64,000 nt of DNA from Kitasatospora sp. MAP12-44 (GTDB taxonomy: Bacteria > Actinomycetota > Actinomycetes > Streptomycetales > Streptomycetaceae). The DNA lies in the NCBI RefSeq assembly GCF_029892095.1, contig NZ_JARZAE010000004.1:2356001-2420000 (forward strand). Direction: 5' to 3'. Positions 9,313 through 17,124 of this stretch are shown here, piece after piece; position 1 is the first letter of the stretch, and every line of letters starts with the position of its first letter. Position numbers and translations under genes: made by a program. The notes below the pieces were generated by a model, which saw only the letters and a list, made by a program, of their open reading frames with translations, did no database searches and was not told the origin of the DNA.

Positions 9313-10065
9313 CTAGCTCAGAGCGGCGAGCACATGCAGCTGGGTGGCGACGGCGTGGAAAGCGGGCTGCTGGGAGGCGGTCTCCTCCAGCTTGAGCAGC
9401 GCCTCCAGGGCGCCCGGCTCGGTGTCCACCAGCACGCCGGGGACCAGGTCGGCGAAGACCCGCACGCCGTGCACCGACTGCACCAGCAGGCCGGCGTCGG
9501 TGGCCAGCGAGTCCAGCTCGTCGGCGCTGAAGCGGCGCGGCATCGGGTCGCCGGGGCCCCAGCGGCCGTCCGCGGCGGACAGCACGGCGCGGGCCTCGTC
9601 GAAGTGGCCGGACAGCGCGCGGGCCAGCACCGCGCCGTTGCGGTTGGCGGCCAGCAGGCTGACCAGGCCGCCCTTGTGCAGCGTCCCGGTCAGGCTGGCG
9701 AGCGCGTCGGCCGGGTCGTCCACCATCTCCAGCACGCCGTGGCAGAGCACCGCGTCCACCGAGGCGGGGGCGATCAGCTCGGGCAGCGTCTGGGTGTCCC
9801 CCTGGACGGCGCGGACCAGATCGGTGACGCCCGCCTCGGCGGCGCGGCGCTCCAGGGCGAAGAGCGCGTCGGGGCTCGGGTCGACCACGGTGACGCGGTG
9901 GCCGAGCCGAGCCACCGGCACGGCGAAGTTGCCAGTGCCGCCCCCGGTGTCCAGGACGTCCAGCACCGGCTGGTCCAGCTCGGCCGCGCGGCGCTCCAGC
10001 GCCGTCCTGACCACCTCCCAGACCACGGCGGTACGCAGGGCGCTGCGGGGACGCGTCGGGTACAA
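9313..10065 (-). CDS. Class I SAM-dependent methyltransferase
   Basis: A 250-residue methyltransferase with the SAM-binding motif VLDTGGGTGNFAVPVA (about residues 35-50), acidic residue of motif II in VTVVDPSPDAL, and a motif IV-like VDAVLCHGVLEMV. Its substrate is unknown; the Smt/UbiE-like architecture suits small molecules. The start is inferred as TTG at 10065, because GAGGAG lies 6 nt upstream. The reading frame stays open to 10269, but that extension is encoded by the neighbouring repeat element. The stop codon lies in the flank of repeat copy 1. It is therefore bracketed by the two repeats. Confidence 0.85.
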   Translation of the reverse strand: MYPTRPRSALRTAVVWEVVRTALERRAAELDQPVLDVLDTGGGTGNFAVPVARLGHRVTVVDPSPDALFALERRAAEAGVTDLVRAVQGDTQTLPELIAPASVDAVLCHGVLEMVDDPADALASLTGTLHKGGLVSLLAANRNGAVLARALSGHFDEARAVLSAADGRWGPGDPMPRRFSADELDSLATDAGLLVQSVHGVRVFADLVPGVLVDTEPGALEALLKLEETASQQPAFHAVATQLHVLAALS

Positions 10066-10124
10066 GGAGGTCTCCTCGGAAGGCGGTGAGAGCGGGCTGG
10101 TGAGAGCGGGCTGGCTCCACCTTA

Positions 10125-10282
10125 GACCGACCGGCACATGGTGGGTGGAGGAAGGAGCGGCGTCCGGGCCGAGTCTGGGCGGTGCCGACGAGGGAGCCAC
10201 TGCGGAGCATTGGCGACTGAGGAGAAGCCGTCCAGGCGAGAGTCCGGGCGTCGCGACGCCGCCCACCATGTGCCGGTCGGTC
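10125..10282. repeat. MITE-like element, copy 2 (158 bp), direct orientation to copy 1
   Basis: Same length and orientation as copy 1. The termini are inverted repeats with 23 of 24 positions matching, and the flanks are TTA and TCA. Within the terminal repeats the hexamer CAATTG of copy 1 is CACATG here, and the opposite arm changes to CATGTG, so pairing is kept by compensatory changes. It sits 59 nt upstream of the methyltransferase start, directly after the HEPN gene, whose TGA stop is at the boundary. Confidence 0.8.
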
Positions 10283-10807
10283 TCAGAGGGGCGGGCCGCT
10301 CAGCCGCAGCACGCGTTCGACCAGGCGCAGAAAGACCGCGGTGTTGCGGACCAGGTCGTCCGCGTCGCGGGCGGTGGCGGAGCCCTGCAGGCCCGCCTCC
10401 GCCGCGGCGCGTTTTCGGGCCCCGGCCGCGAAGTAGACCGCCCACTCGGCGAGCTCGGGAGCTATCTCGGGCAGCACCTCCCACGCGCTGCGGATCGCCT
10501 TGCGGCGGCGCGGATTCGTCTCCGGGCGGCCACGCACCGCGAGCACGGCGGCCGTGGTGCGCAGCGCGGCGAGATGCGCGGTGGCGTACCTCTCCAGCGG
10601 ATCCTCGAGGCCGGCGGCCAGGACCAGGGTGCGGTGGGCCTGCACCAGCAGCTCGCGGGCGGCGGGTGGTGCTCCGGCCCTGAGCAGCACCGGATGGACG
10701 TCGACGGAGCGCAGCGGGATCTGGTCGGACGGCTGGTCGGACGGCTGATGTGGCGGCTGGTGGGGCGTCTGGTTGGGGATCTCGTTCGGGAGGTCGGTGA
10801 CGGTCAT
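10283..10807 (-). CDS. SAV_6107 family HEPN domain-containing protein
   Basis: A helical 174-residue protein. The segment from LLVQAHRTLVLAAGL through LERYATAHLAALRTTAAVLA to EWAVYFAAGARKRAAAEAG matches the SAV_6107-type HEPN family of actinomycetes. HEPN domains occur in nucleases and antitoxin-linked proteins, but no activity is known here. The N-terminal 30 residues hold short Pro/Gln repeats (HQPPHQPSDQPSDQ). The ATG at 10807 has GGGGGAG 5 nt upstream. The stop codon is at the junction with repeat copy 2. Confidence 0.82.
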   Translation of the reverse strand: MTVTDLPNEIPNQTPHQPPHQPSDQPSDQIPLRSVDVHPVLLRAGAPPAARELLVQAHRTLVLAAGLEDPLERYATAHLAALRTTAAVLAVRGRPETNPRRRKAIRSAWEVLPEIAPELAEWAVYFAAGARKRAAAEAGLQGSATARDADDLVRNTAVFLRLVERVLRLSGPPL

Positions 10808-10952
10808 GGTCTCCCCCGGTCCGGAGCAGGCGGCGCGGATCGGGCGATCCGCACCTCCATGCTGAACCGGCCCACTGACAACGGGCCCGGCCGGTGCGGT
10901 GGGCCGGTCGCGATACGGTGACCGGCGACTGTGCGAGACGGGGGAGAGATCC

Positions 10953-11564
10953 ATGACGGTGCTACCACTGATTTTCACCAGCGGCTGGGCCAGCGGCATC
11001 AACGCCTACGCCGTGGTGATGCTGCTCGGCCTGCTGGGCCGCTTCGGCGGGGCCGAGTCGGTGCCGCACGTGCTGGAGCGCACGGATGTGCTGATCGCCG
11101 CGATCGTGCTCACCATCTGTGACGCGGTGGCCGACAAGATCCCGTACGTGGACAGCGTCTGGGACGCCGTGCACACCGTGATCCGCCCGGTCGCCGGCGC
11201 CGTGGTGGCCGCGCTGCTGGCCGGCCAGCACCCGGGCTCGCTCGGCCAGCTGGCGGCGGGCGCGATCGGCGGCGGGGTCGCGCTGGCCAGTCATGTGGTG
11301 AAGGCCTCGCTGCGGATGGCGGTCAACACCTCCCCCGAGCCGCTCAGCAACATCGTGATCAGCCTGCTGGAGGACCTCGCGGTGGCCGGCCTGGTCACGC
11401 TGGCGATCTTCCATCCCTGGGCGGCCGCCTCGGTGGCGGCGGTCCTGCTGGTCGCGGGCCTGCTGCTGGTCTGGTTCGCCTTCGCCCGGATCCGCCGCTT
11501 CCTGGCCAACCGCCGCGAGCGCCGCGGCCGCCGGGCCGGTGTGGCGGCCGCACTAGGATCTTGA
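10953..11564 (+). CDS. DUF4126 domain-containing membrane protein
   Basis: A polytopic 203-residue membrane protein with about five hydrophobic segments and a Gly-rich GAIGGGVALASHVVKASLR stretch, typical of DUF4126. The C-terminus is strongly basic (RRFLANRRERRGRR) and probably cytoplasmic. The ATG at 10953 follows GGGGGAGAG. The next gene begins 3 nt after its stop, so the two may be co-transcribed. Function is unknown. Confidence 0.85.
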   Translation: MTVLPLIFTSGWASGINAYAVVMLLGLLGRFGGAESVPHVLERTDVLIAAIVLTICDAVADKIPYVDSVWDAVHTVIRPVAGAVVAALLAGQHPGSLGQLAAGAIGGGVALASHVVKASLRMAVNTSPEPLSNIVISLLEDLAVAGLVTLAIFHPWAAASVAAVLLVAGLLLVWFAFARIRRFLANRRERRGRRAGVAAALGS

Positions 11565-11567
11565 GGC

Positions 11568-12959
11568 ATGGCACGGATCGTCATCATCGGAGCGGGGATC
11601 AGCGGGCTGGCGGCGGCGGCGCGGCTGGCCACCATCGGACACCGGGTGACGGTCTGCGAGGCGGCCCCGACGTACGGCGGGATGCTGGGCCAGTACCGGC
11701 GGGACGGCTTCGCCTTCGACACCGGTCCCACTCTGCTCACCCTCCCGGCGGTCTACCGCGATCTCGCGCTGAAGACCGGCAAGGAGCCGCTCGAGCAGCT
11801 GGTCGAGCTGGCGCCGGTGGCCCCGGAGAGCCGGCACGTCTTCGCCGACGGCGCGACCGTCGCGCTGCCGAACGCCTCGCGCGGCGGGGTCGCGCAGGCG
11901 CTGGACGCGGCCTTCGGCACCGGGGCGGGCGAGCGCTGGGGCCAGCTGACGAACCGCGGCCGGGCGGTCTGGGAGGCCACCCGCCGCCCGCTGCTCGAGG
12001 AACCGCTGCCCGCCGACACCACGCCGCTGGCCACCGACCCGTACCCGGCGGCCCCCCGGCGCGGCCTCGGCCGGCTGCTCGGCGGCGGCGCGCCGACGCT
12101 GGCGCAGGTCGCCGCACGCGAGCTCGGCGGCCACCCGGCGCTGACCGCGCTGCTGGAGGAGTACGCGCTGCGCTTCGGCTTCGACCCGCGGACCGTCCCG
12201 GCCGGGGCCACGGTGATCCCGTACATGGAGCAGAGCTTCGGCGTCTGGTACGTCCGCGGCGGGATGCGGGCGCTGGCCGAGGCGTTCTACCGGCGCTGCG
12301 AGCAGCGGGGCGTGGAGTTCAGGTTCGACACCCGGGTCGAGCAGCCGCCGACCGAGGACGGCCTGCTGCTGCGCACGGCCCCCGGCGACCCGGCGCTGCC
12401 GGGCCGCTTCACCGTGCTGCTCGCGCTGCGCGGCGCGCGCCCCGCCGGGGTGGCGCACCGCACGGTGGTGCACGCCGCCGACCGGGCCGACGAGTTGGAC
12501 GCGCTCTTCGGCGCCACCGCCCGGCTCTGCGCCCGCCCAACGGTGCAGGTGCTGCGCCCGGACGACGCGTCGCTGCGCCCGGACGACGCCCACGAGACGG
12601 TCACCCTCACCGTCACTGTCCCCTCGCAGGCCCGGCTTGACTGGACCGCGCCGGGCGTCGCGGACCGCTACGCCGACCAGCTGCTCGGGCACCTGGAGGC
12701 GGCCGTTCCGGACCTGCGCGAGCGGGTGCTGTGGCGGGTCGTGCGCACCCCGGCGGACACCGAGCGGGAGACCTCGGCCCCGGGCGGCGCCGTCCCGCGC
12801 CCGGCCCTGGCGGGCGCGCACGGCGCGTTCCTGCGCACGCCCAACGCCGAGCCGACGGCCGGGCGCTACCTGATCGGCGGCGCCGCGCACCCGGGCGGCG
12901 GGCTGGCCCGCGCGGGCATGTCGGCCTGCATCACGGCGGGCCTGATCGGCCCGGCCTGA
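11568..12959 (+). CDS. Phytoene desaturase-like FAD-dependent oxidoreductase
   Basis: A CrtI-superfamily flavoprotein, 463 residues. The N-terminal dinucleotide-binding motif is VIIGAGISGLAAAARLA, followed by TYGGMLGQY and FDTGPTLLTLP, characteristic of carotenoid desaturase/isomerase-like enzymes. A C-terminal YLIGGAAHPGGGLARAGMSA closes the FAD site. The substrate is uncertain; there are no other carotenoid genes here apart from a polyprenyl synthase 2 kb away. A short in-frame duplication LRPDDASLRPDDA is present near residue 330. The ATG at 11568 follows TAGGAT by 8 nt and also GAGG, so either a leaderless transcript or coupling to the upstream gene is possible. Confidence 0.82.
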   Translation: MARIVIIGAGISGLAAAARLATIGHRVTVCEAAPTYGGMLGQYRRDGFAFDTGPTLLTLPAVYRDLALKTGKEPLEQLVELAPVAPESRHVFADGATVALPNASRGGVAQALDAAFGTGAGERWGQLTNRGRAVWEATRRPLLEEPLPADTTPLATDPYPAAPRRGLGRLLGGGAPTLAQVAARELGGHPALTALLEEYALRFGFDPRTVPAGATVIPYMEQSFGVWYVRGGMRALAEAFYRRCEQRGVEFRFDTRVEQPPTEDGLLLRTAPGDPALPGRFTVLLALRGARPAGVAHRTVVHAADRADELDALFGATARLCARPTVQVLRPDDASLRPDDAHETVTLTVTVPSQARLDWTAPGVADRYADQLLGHLEAAVPDLRERVLWRVVRTPADTERETSAPGGAVPRPALAGAHGAFLRTPNAEPTAGRYLIGGAAHPGGGLARAGMSACITAGLIGPA

Positions 12960-12986
12960 GCGGGGCCGCTGCGACGGCGGGTACTG

Positions 12987-13760
12987 CTACTGCTGCTGCT
13001 GGTGCCAGGTCTCGGGCTGCTGGTAGTACTCGTAGCTCTGCGGCTGCTGCGGAACGCCGTACTCCGGCTGGTACTGCGCGGGGTCGTACGGCTGCTGCTG
13101 TTGCTGTTGTTGCTGCTGCCAGTACGGGTCCTGGTAGGGCTGCTGCGGCTGCTGCTGGTAGTACTCGTAGTTCTGCTGCTGCGGGTAGCCGCCCTGCTCG
13201 TAGCCGGGGACGGGCTGCTGCTGCCACTGCTGCTGGTCGCCGTACGGCTGGTAGCCGTGCTGCTCGGGCTGCTGCTGCTGCGGCTGCTCCTGCTGGTACT
13301 CGGCCGTGGGCTCGTAGACGCCGTACTCGTCCCCGGCCAGCGGGTCCGGCACGGCCTCGTGCTCGTGCTCGGCGTCCTCGATCGGCCCGACCTCGCCCAC
13401 CACCGGCACGGCGGCAGCGACCGCGGCCACCGTCGGCTCACCGCTGGTGGCCGCGCTCAGCAGCGGCACCTTGGCCAGCGGCCCGGGCAGCGCGCCGTCG
13501 GCCGAGCGCAGCGACCAGGCCCTCGACTTCCCGCTCTTGACCGCGAGCGTCACAAAGACCTGGCCGGTCGCGAACGCCAGCGCGCCCGCGCCGATCAGCG
13601 GCACGGACCGGATCGCCATCCCGGCCACCACCAGCACGAACCCGCCGAGCGCCACACCCCGCCAGTGCAGCGGGGCCCGGTTCTGCAGCAGCAGCTCGGC
13701 GATCAGCCACAGGGCGACCGCCGCGAGGGCCGCGTACAACACCAGCAATCCGATGCTCAT
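12987..13760 (-). CDS. Membrane protein with glutamine/tyrosine-rich C-terminal tail
   Basis: A 257-residue hypothetical protein. The N-terminal third has three or four hydrophobic segments (about residues 3-75). From about residue 140 the chain becomes low complexity: more than 100 residues dominated by Gln, Pro and Tyr, with runs of up to nine Gln. The ATG at 13760 follows GAGGTCGCAG. Such tails are seen on actinobacterial membrane proteins and may be disordered. It converges with the CrtI-like gene, 27 nt apart. Confidence 0.75.
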   Translation of the reverse strand: MSIGLLVLYAALAAVALWLIAELLLQNRAPLHWRGVALGGFVLVVAGMAIRSVPLIGAGALAFATGQVFVTLAVKSGKSRAWSLRSADGALPGPLAKVPLLSAATSGEPTVAAVAAAVPVVGEVGPIEDAEHEHEAVPDPLAGDEYGVYEPTAEYQQEQPQQQQPEQHGYQPYGDQQQWQQQPVPGYEQGGYPQQQNYEYYQQQPQQPYQDPYWQQQQQQQQQPYDPAQYQPEYGVPQQPQSYEYYQQPETWHQQQQ

Positions 13761-13864
13761 CTGCGACCTCCACCACAGCCCGGCGCACGGCGCGCGCGTG
13801 CCGCGACTGTACCGTTTCCGCGTTCGGGGCCCCACATCCGCCCAGGTGTGCGAGCGGGCGCGGG

Positions 13865-14779
13865 TCAGGCCCGGTGCAGGCCGAGGTTCTGGTAGATCTG
13901 CAGGGTGGCCAGCGAGCCGTTCAGGGTGATGAAGTGCAGACCGGGCGCCCCTTCGGCGAGCAGCCGCTCGGACATCGCCGTGGCGTGCTCGATGCCGACC
14001 GCGCGCAGCGCCTGCGGATCGTCGATCACCGCGCGCAGCCGGCTCTCCAGCGCCGCCGGGAAGGCCGAGCCGCTCAGCTGCGGGAAGCGCTCCAGCTGCT
14101 TGGCGTTGGTGACCGGCATGATCTCCGGGATGATCGGCACGTCGCAGCCGGCCGCGGCGACCTTGTCGCGCAGCCGCAGGTAGTCCTCGACCTCGAAGAA
14201 CATCTGGGTGATCGCGTAGTCCGCGCCGGCCCGCACCTTGGCGACGAAGTGGCGGATGTCGTCGTCCCAGTTCGCCGAGCGCGGGTGCATCAGCGGGAAG
14301 GCGGCCACGCCCACACAGAAGTCGCCGATGCCCTTGATCAGCTCGACCAGCTCGTAGGCGTAGGTGACGCCCTCGGGGTGGCGCACCCACTCGCCCATCG
14401 GGTCGCCGGGCGGGTCGCCGCGGACCGCCAGGACGTTGCGGACGCCCTCGTCCGCGTAGTGGCCGATGATGTTGCGCAGCTCCGCCACCGAGTGGTCGAC
14501 GGCGGTGAGATGCGCGACGGGGGTCAGCGTGGTCTCGGAGGCGATCCGGCCGACCAGGTTGACCGTGCGGCCGCGCGAGGAGCCGCCCGCGCCGTACGTC
14601 ATACAGACGAAGTTCGGGTTGAGCGCTTCGAGTCGGCGGATGGCGTCCCAGAGCTTCTGCTCCGCCGCTTCGCTGCGCGGGGGCATGAACTCGAAGGAGA
14701 ACGACCGCTTACCGGCCGCCAGCAGCTCGCGGACCGTCAGTGCCCGGTCGGTTCTGGTGGAGGCGATACCTAGTGCCAT
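13865..14779 (-). CDS. metF: Methylenetetrahydrofolate reductase
   Basis: Reduces 5,10-methylene-THF to 5-methyl-THF, supplying the methyl group for methionine synthesis. The 304-residue flavin TIM barrel shows the FEFMPPRS start (catalytic Glu), [23 protein letters not shown] and the [13 protein letters not shown] motif. The ATG at 14779 has no ribosome-binding site; TAACCT ends 6 nt upstream, suggesting a leaderless transcript. It diverges from the polyprenyl synthase gene. Confidence 0.94.
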   Translation of the reverse strand: MALGIASTRTDRALTVRELLAAGKRSFSFEFMPPRSEAAEQKLWDAIRRLEALNPNFVCMTYGAGGSSRGRTVNLVGRIASETTLTPVAHLTAVDHSVAELRNIIGHYADEGVRNVLAVRGDPPGDPMGEWVRHPEGVTYAYELVELIKGIGDFCVGVAAFPLMHPRSANWDDDIRHFVAKVRAGADYAITQMFFEVEDYLRLRDKVAAAGCDVPIIPEIMPVTNAKQLERFPQLSGSAFPAALESRLRAVIDDPQALRAVGIEHATAMSERLLAEGAPGLHFITLNGSLATLQIYQNLGLHRA

Positions 14780-14785
14780 GTTCGC

Positions 14786-14791
14786 AGGTTA
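14786..14791 (-). promoter_or_regulatory. Candidate -10 box of leaderless metF promoter
   Basis: TAACCT on the minus strand ends 6 nt before the metF ATG, the spacing expected for a leaderless transcript. The -35 region is not recognisable. Confidence 0.4.
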
Positions 14792-14937
14792 ACCGCCGGA
14801 CCAGGGGGGTGGGCAGGCGACGTCCACGGATCGAGACGACTTGTCCACAGCGCGCGACGGCCGCGCGATGTCCACGGACAACGGCTTCCGGTGGCCCGGG
14901 CTAGTCTGGCCGTACCCCAGTGATTCCGGAGACCGCC

Positions 14938-16044
14938 GTGACCTCGCCCAGCCCGTCGCCCGTGCAGCCCCTCGATGTGGAGGCGGTCCGCGAGCGCGTG
15001 AACGCCGCGCTCACGGCGTTCATGGACGAGCAGGGCGCCCTGCTCGGCAAGATCTCCCCCGGCCTGGTCCCGGCCACCGACGCGCTGCGTGACTTCCTGC
15101 TGGACGGCGGCAAGCGGCTGCGGCCCGCCTTCTGCTACTGGGGCTGGCGCGGCGCGGGCGGGGCGGCCGACAGCAAGGGCATCGAGCACGCGGCGGCCGC
15201 GCTGGAGCTGCTGCAGGCCAGCGCCCTGGTGCACGACGACCTGATGGACCGCAGCGACACCCGGCGCGGCCTGCCCGCCGTCCACCGGCGCTTCGAGGCG
15301 CTGCACCGGGACAGCGGCTGGCGCGGCGACCGCGAGCAGTACGGCGCGGCGGCCGCGGTGCTGCTCGGCGACCTGCTGCTGATCTGGTGCGACGAGCTCT
15401 TCGTCCGCTGCGGACTGCCGCCCGCCGCCGTGCTGGCCGCCAAGCCGGTCTTCGACCTGATGCGCACCGAGGTGATGGCCGGCCAGTACCTGGACGTGCT
15501 GGAGCCGGTGGCCGGCGACTCGACCGACGCGCTGGCGCTGGACCGGGCGCAGACCGTTCTGCACTACAAGTCGGCGAAGTACACCATCGAGCGCCCGTTG
15601 CAGGTCGGCGCCCGGCTCGCCGGGGCGTCCGACGAACTGGTCGGCGCCTACTCGGCCTTCGGGCTGCCGCTCGGCGAGGCCTTCCAGCTGCGCGACGACC
15701 TGCTCGGCGTCTTCGGCGACCCGGCCGTGACCGGCAAGCCCGCCGGCGACGACCTGCGCGAGGGCAAGCGGACGATGCTGGTCGCGCTGGCCCTGCGCGG
15801 CCTGCCCGCGGCCGAGGCCCGCCGACTGGACGAGCGGCTCGGCGCGCCGGGCCTGGGGGCCGAGGAGATCGCCGAGCTGGGCGAGCTGGTCGCCCGCAGT
15901 GGCGCGGCCGACCGGGTCGAGGAGCGGATCGACTCGCTGATGGGCCAGTCGCTGGCCGCCCTGGACGCCGCCCCGCTGGCGGACGAGGCGGCCCGGACCA
16001 CGCTGCTCGCGCTCGCCCGGGCCGCCACCGTCCGCCGCTACTGA
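14938..16044 (+). CDS. Polyprenyl (all-trans) diphosphate synthase
   Basis: Prenyltransferase that condenses isopentenyl diphosphate with allylic diphosphates. 368 residues. The first Asp-rich motif is in LVHDDLMDRSDTRRG and the second in FQLRDDLLGVFGDP; GKRLRP is also present near residue 58. The chain length of the product cannot be read off; candidates are geranylgeranyl or longer. The GTG at 14938 has GGAG 6 nt upstream. A GTG at 14920 lies in frame downstream of TAGTCT (14902-14907), a possible -10. Product could feed quinones or carotenoids. Confidence 0.9.
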   Translation: MTSPSPSPVQPLDVEAVRERVNAALTAFMDEQGALLGKISPGLVPATDALRDFLLDGGKRLRPAFCYWGWRGAGGAADSKGIEHAAAALELLQASALVHDDLMDRSDTRRGLPAVHRRFEALHRDSGWRGDREQYGAAAAVLLGDLLLIWCDELFVRCGLPPAAVLAAKPVFDLMRTEVMAGQYLDVLEPVAGDSTDALALDRAQTVLHYKSAKYTIERPLQVGARLAGASDELVGAYSAFGLPLGEAFQLRDDLLGVFGDPAVTGKPAGDDLREGKRTMLVALALRGLPAAEARRLDERLGAPGLGAEEIAELGELVARSGAADRVEERIDSLMGQSLAALDAAPLADEAARTTLLALARAATVRRY

Positions 16045-16045
16045 G

Positions 16046-16699
16046 CTACTGGACCGCGCGCACCCGGCGGGCCAGCTCCGCGGCGGCCGCGCCCGGGTCG
16101 TCGGCGGCGGTGATCGCGCGGACCACCACCACCCGGCGGGCGCCGGCGGCCAGCACCTCGTCCAGGTTGCCCAGGTCGATCCCGCCGATCGCGAACCACG
16201 GGCGGTCCGTGGTCTGCCGCGCCGCGTACTCCACCAGACCCAGGCCCGGCGCGTACCGGCCCGGCTTGGTGGGCGTCGGCCAGACCGGCCCGGTGCAGAA
16301 GTAGTCCACGCCGGCCTCGGCGATCGCGCCGTCCACCTCGGACTCGGCGTGGCAGGAGCGGCCGATCACCACATCCTCGCCGAGGATCGCGCGGGCGGCC
16401 GGCACCGGCAGGTCGTCCTGGCCCAGGTGCAGCACCTGGGGCCGGGCGGCGTGCGCGACGTCGGCGCGGTCGTTGACCGAGAAGAGCTTGCCGTGCCGCC
16501 GGGCGGCGTCCGCGAAGACCTCCAGGGCCGCCAGCTCCTGCTTGGCCTCCAGGGCCTTGTCCCGGAGCTGGACGATGTCCACGCCGCCCGCCAGCACCGC
16601 GTCCAGGAACTGCGGCAGGTCGCCCTGCTCGCGCCGGGCGTCGGTGCACAGGTAGAGCCGGGCGTCGGCGAGCTTCGCCCGGTGGTCGGCTCCGGCCAT
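16046..16699 (-). CDS. thiE: Thiamine-phosphate synthase
   Basis: Joins hydroxymethylpyrimidine diphosphate with thiazole phosphate to give thiamine phosphate. The 217-residue TIM barrel shows VQLRDK, the FSVNDRAD metal/phosphate region, [14 protein letters not shown], and [11 protein letters not shown]. The ATG at 16699 overlaps the stop of the DNA-binding gene (TGATG), so it is translationally coupled to it. The rest of the thiazole branch, thiOSG, lies 1.9 kb away on the other strand. Confidence 0.94.
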   Translation of the reverse strand: MAGADHRAKLADARLYLCTDARREQGDLPQFLDAVLAGGVDIVQLRDKALEAKQELAALEVFADAARRHGKLFSVNDRADVAHAARPQVLHLGQDDLPVPAARAILGEDVVIGRSCHAESEVDGAIAEAGVDYFCTGPVWPTPTKPGRYAPGLGLVEYAARQTTDRPWFAIGGIDLGNLDEVLAAGARRVVVVRAITAADDPGAAAAELARRVRAVQ

Positions 16700-17067
16700 C
16701 AGATCAGCATCGCCTGGGCGCGCCGCTTGACCTCGGTCCCGCGGTTCTCCTGCAGCGCCTGGATCGGGCTGCCCGGCAGCGTCGGGTCCTCGGTGAAGAG
16801 CCACTCGATGATCTCTTCGTCGGTGAACTTGGCGTCGCGCAGCAGGGTCAGCGTCGGGGCCAGGTGCTTGACCAGGCCGGGTCCGTCGATGAAGGCGGCC
16901 GGCACCTGGAGCGAGCGGTTCTCGCCGCGGCGGAACGCGATCAGCTCACCGTCCTTGACCATCTGGCGCACTTCGGTGACCCGCACACCCCACTGTTCGG
17001 AGATGTCGGGCAGGTACATCCACTCGTGGACGAAGGCTTCGATCTTGGCATCCGTATCGCTACTCAC
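16699..17067 (-). CDS. Rv2175c-like DNA-binding protein
   Basis: A 122-residue protein. The N-terminal part ([20 protein letters not shown], then [15 protein letters not shown]) looks like a winged or Xis-type helix-turn-helix. The C-terminal part ([21 protein letters not shown]) matches the Rv2175c C-terminal domain. In mycobacteria, Rv2175c is a DNA-binding protein phosphorylated by the kinase PknL; a PASTA kinase gene lies 3.8 kb away here. I place the start at the GTG 17067 by family length; the site upstream (GCAGG) is weak. It overlaps thiE. Confidence 0.85.
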   Translation of the reverse strand: MSSDTDAKIEAFVHEWMYLPDISEQWGVRVTEVRQMVKDGELIAFRRGENRSLQVPAAFIDGPGLVKHLAPTLTLLRDAKFTDEEIIEWLFTEDPTLPGSPIQALQENRGTEVKRRAQAMLI

Positions 17068-17124
17068 GGCACCAGCCTGCCATCCCCTGGCACTCCCGCG
17101 CACCAAACGCCCCGGGCGAAGCCG

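Noticed and set aside
9043..9316. Search for a CRISPR array or hammerhead ribozyme in the repeat (CTGAGGAG...GAGAGTC)
   Set aside because: There are no regularly spaced repeats with spacers, and the hammerhead core (CUGANGA with GAAA) is not matched.
9152..10269. Open frames inside and across the two 158-bp repeats, including an N-terminal extension of the methyltransferase and short peptides with SLVGTAQTRPGRRSF-like sequence
   Set aside because: They follow the repeat sequence, not a protein family; the methyltransferase has a better start (TTG 10065 with GAGGAG) and the repeat interior has no ribosome-binding site.
13080..13300. CAG/CTG-like triplet repeats as a possible regulatory microsatellite
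   Set aside because: They encode the Gln-rich tail of a membrane protein in frame, with mixed codons; no sign of an independent repeat element.
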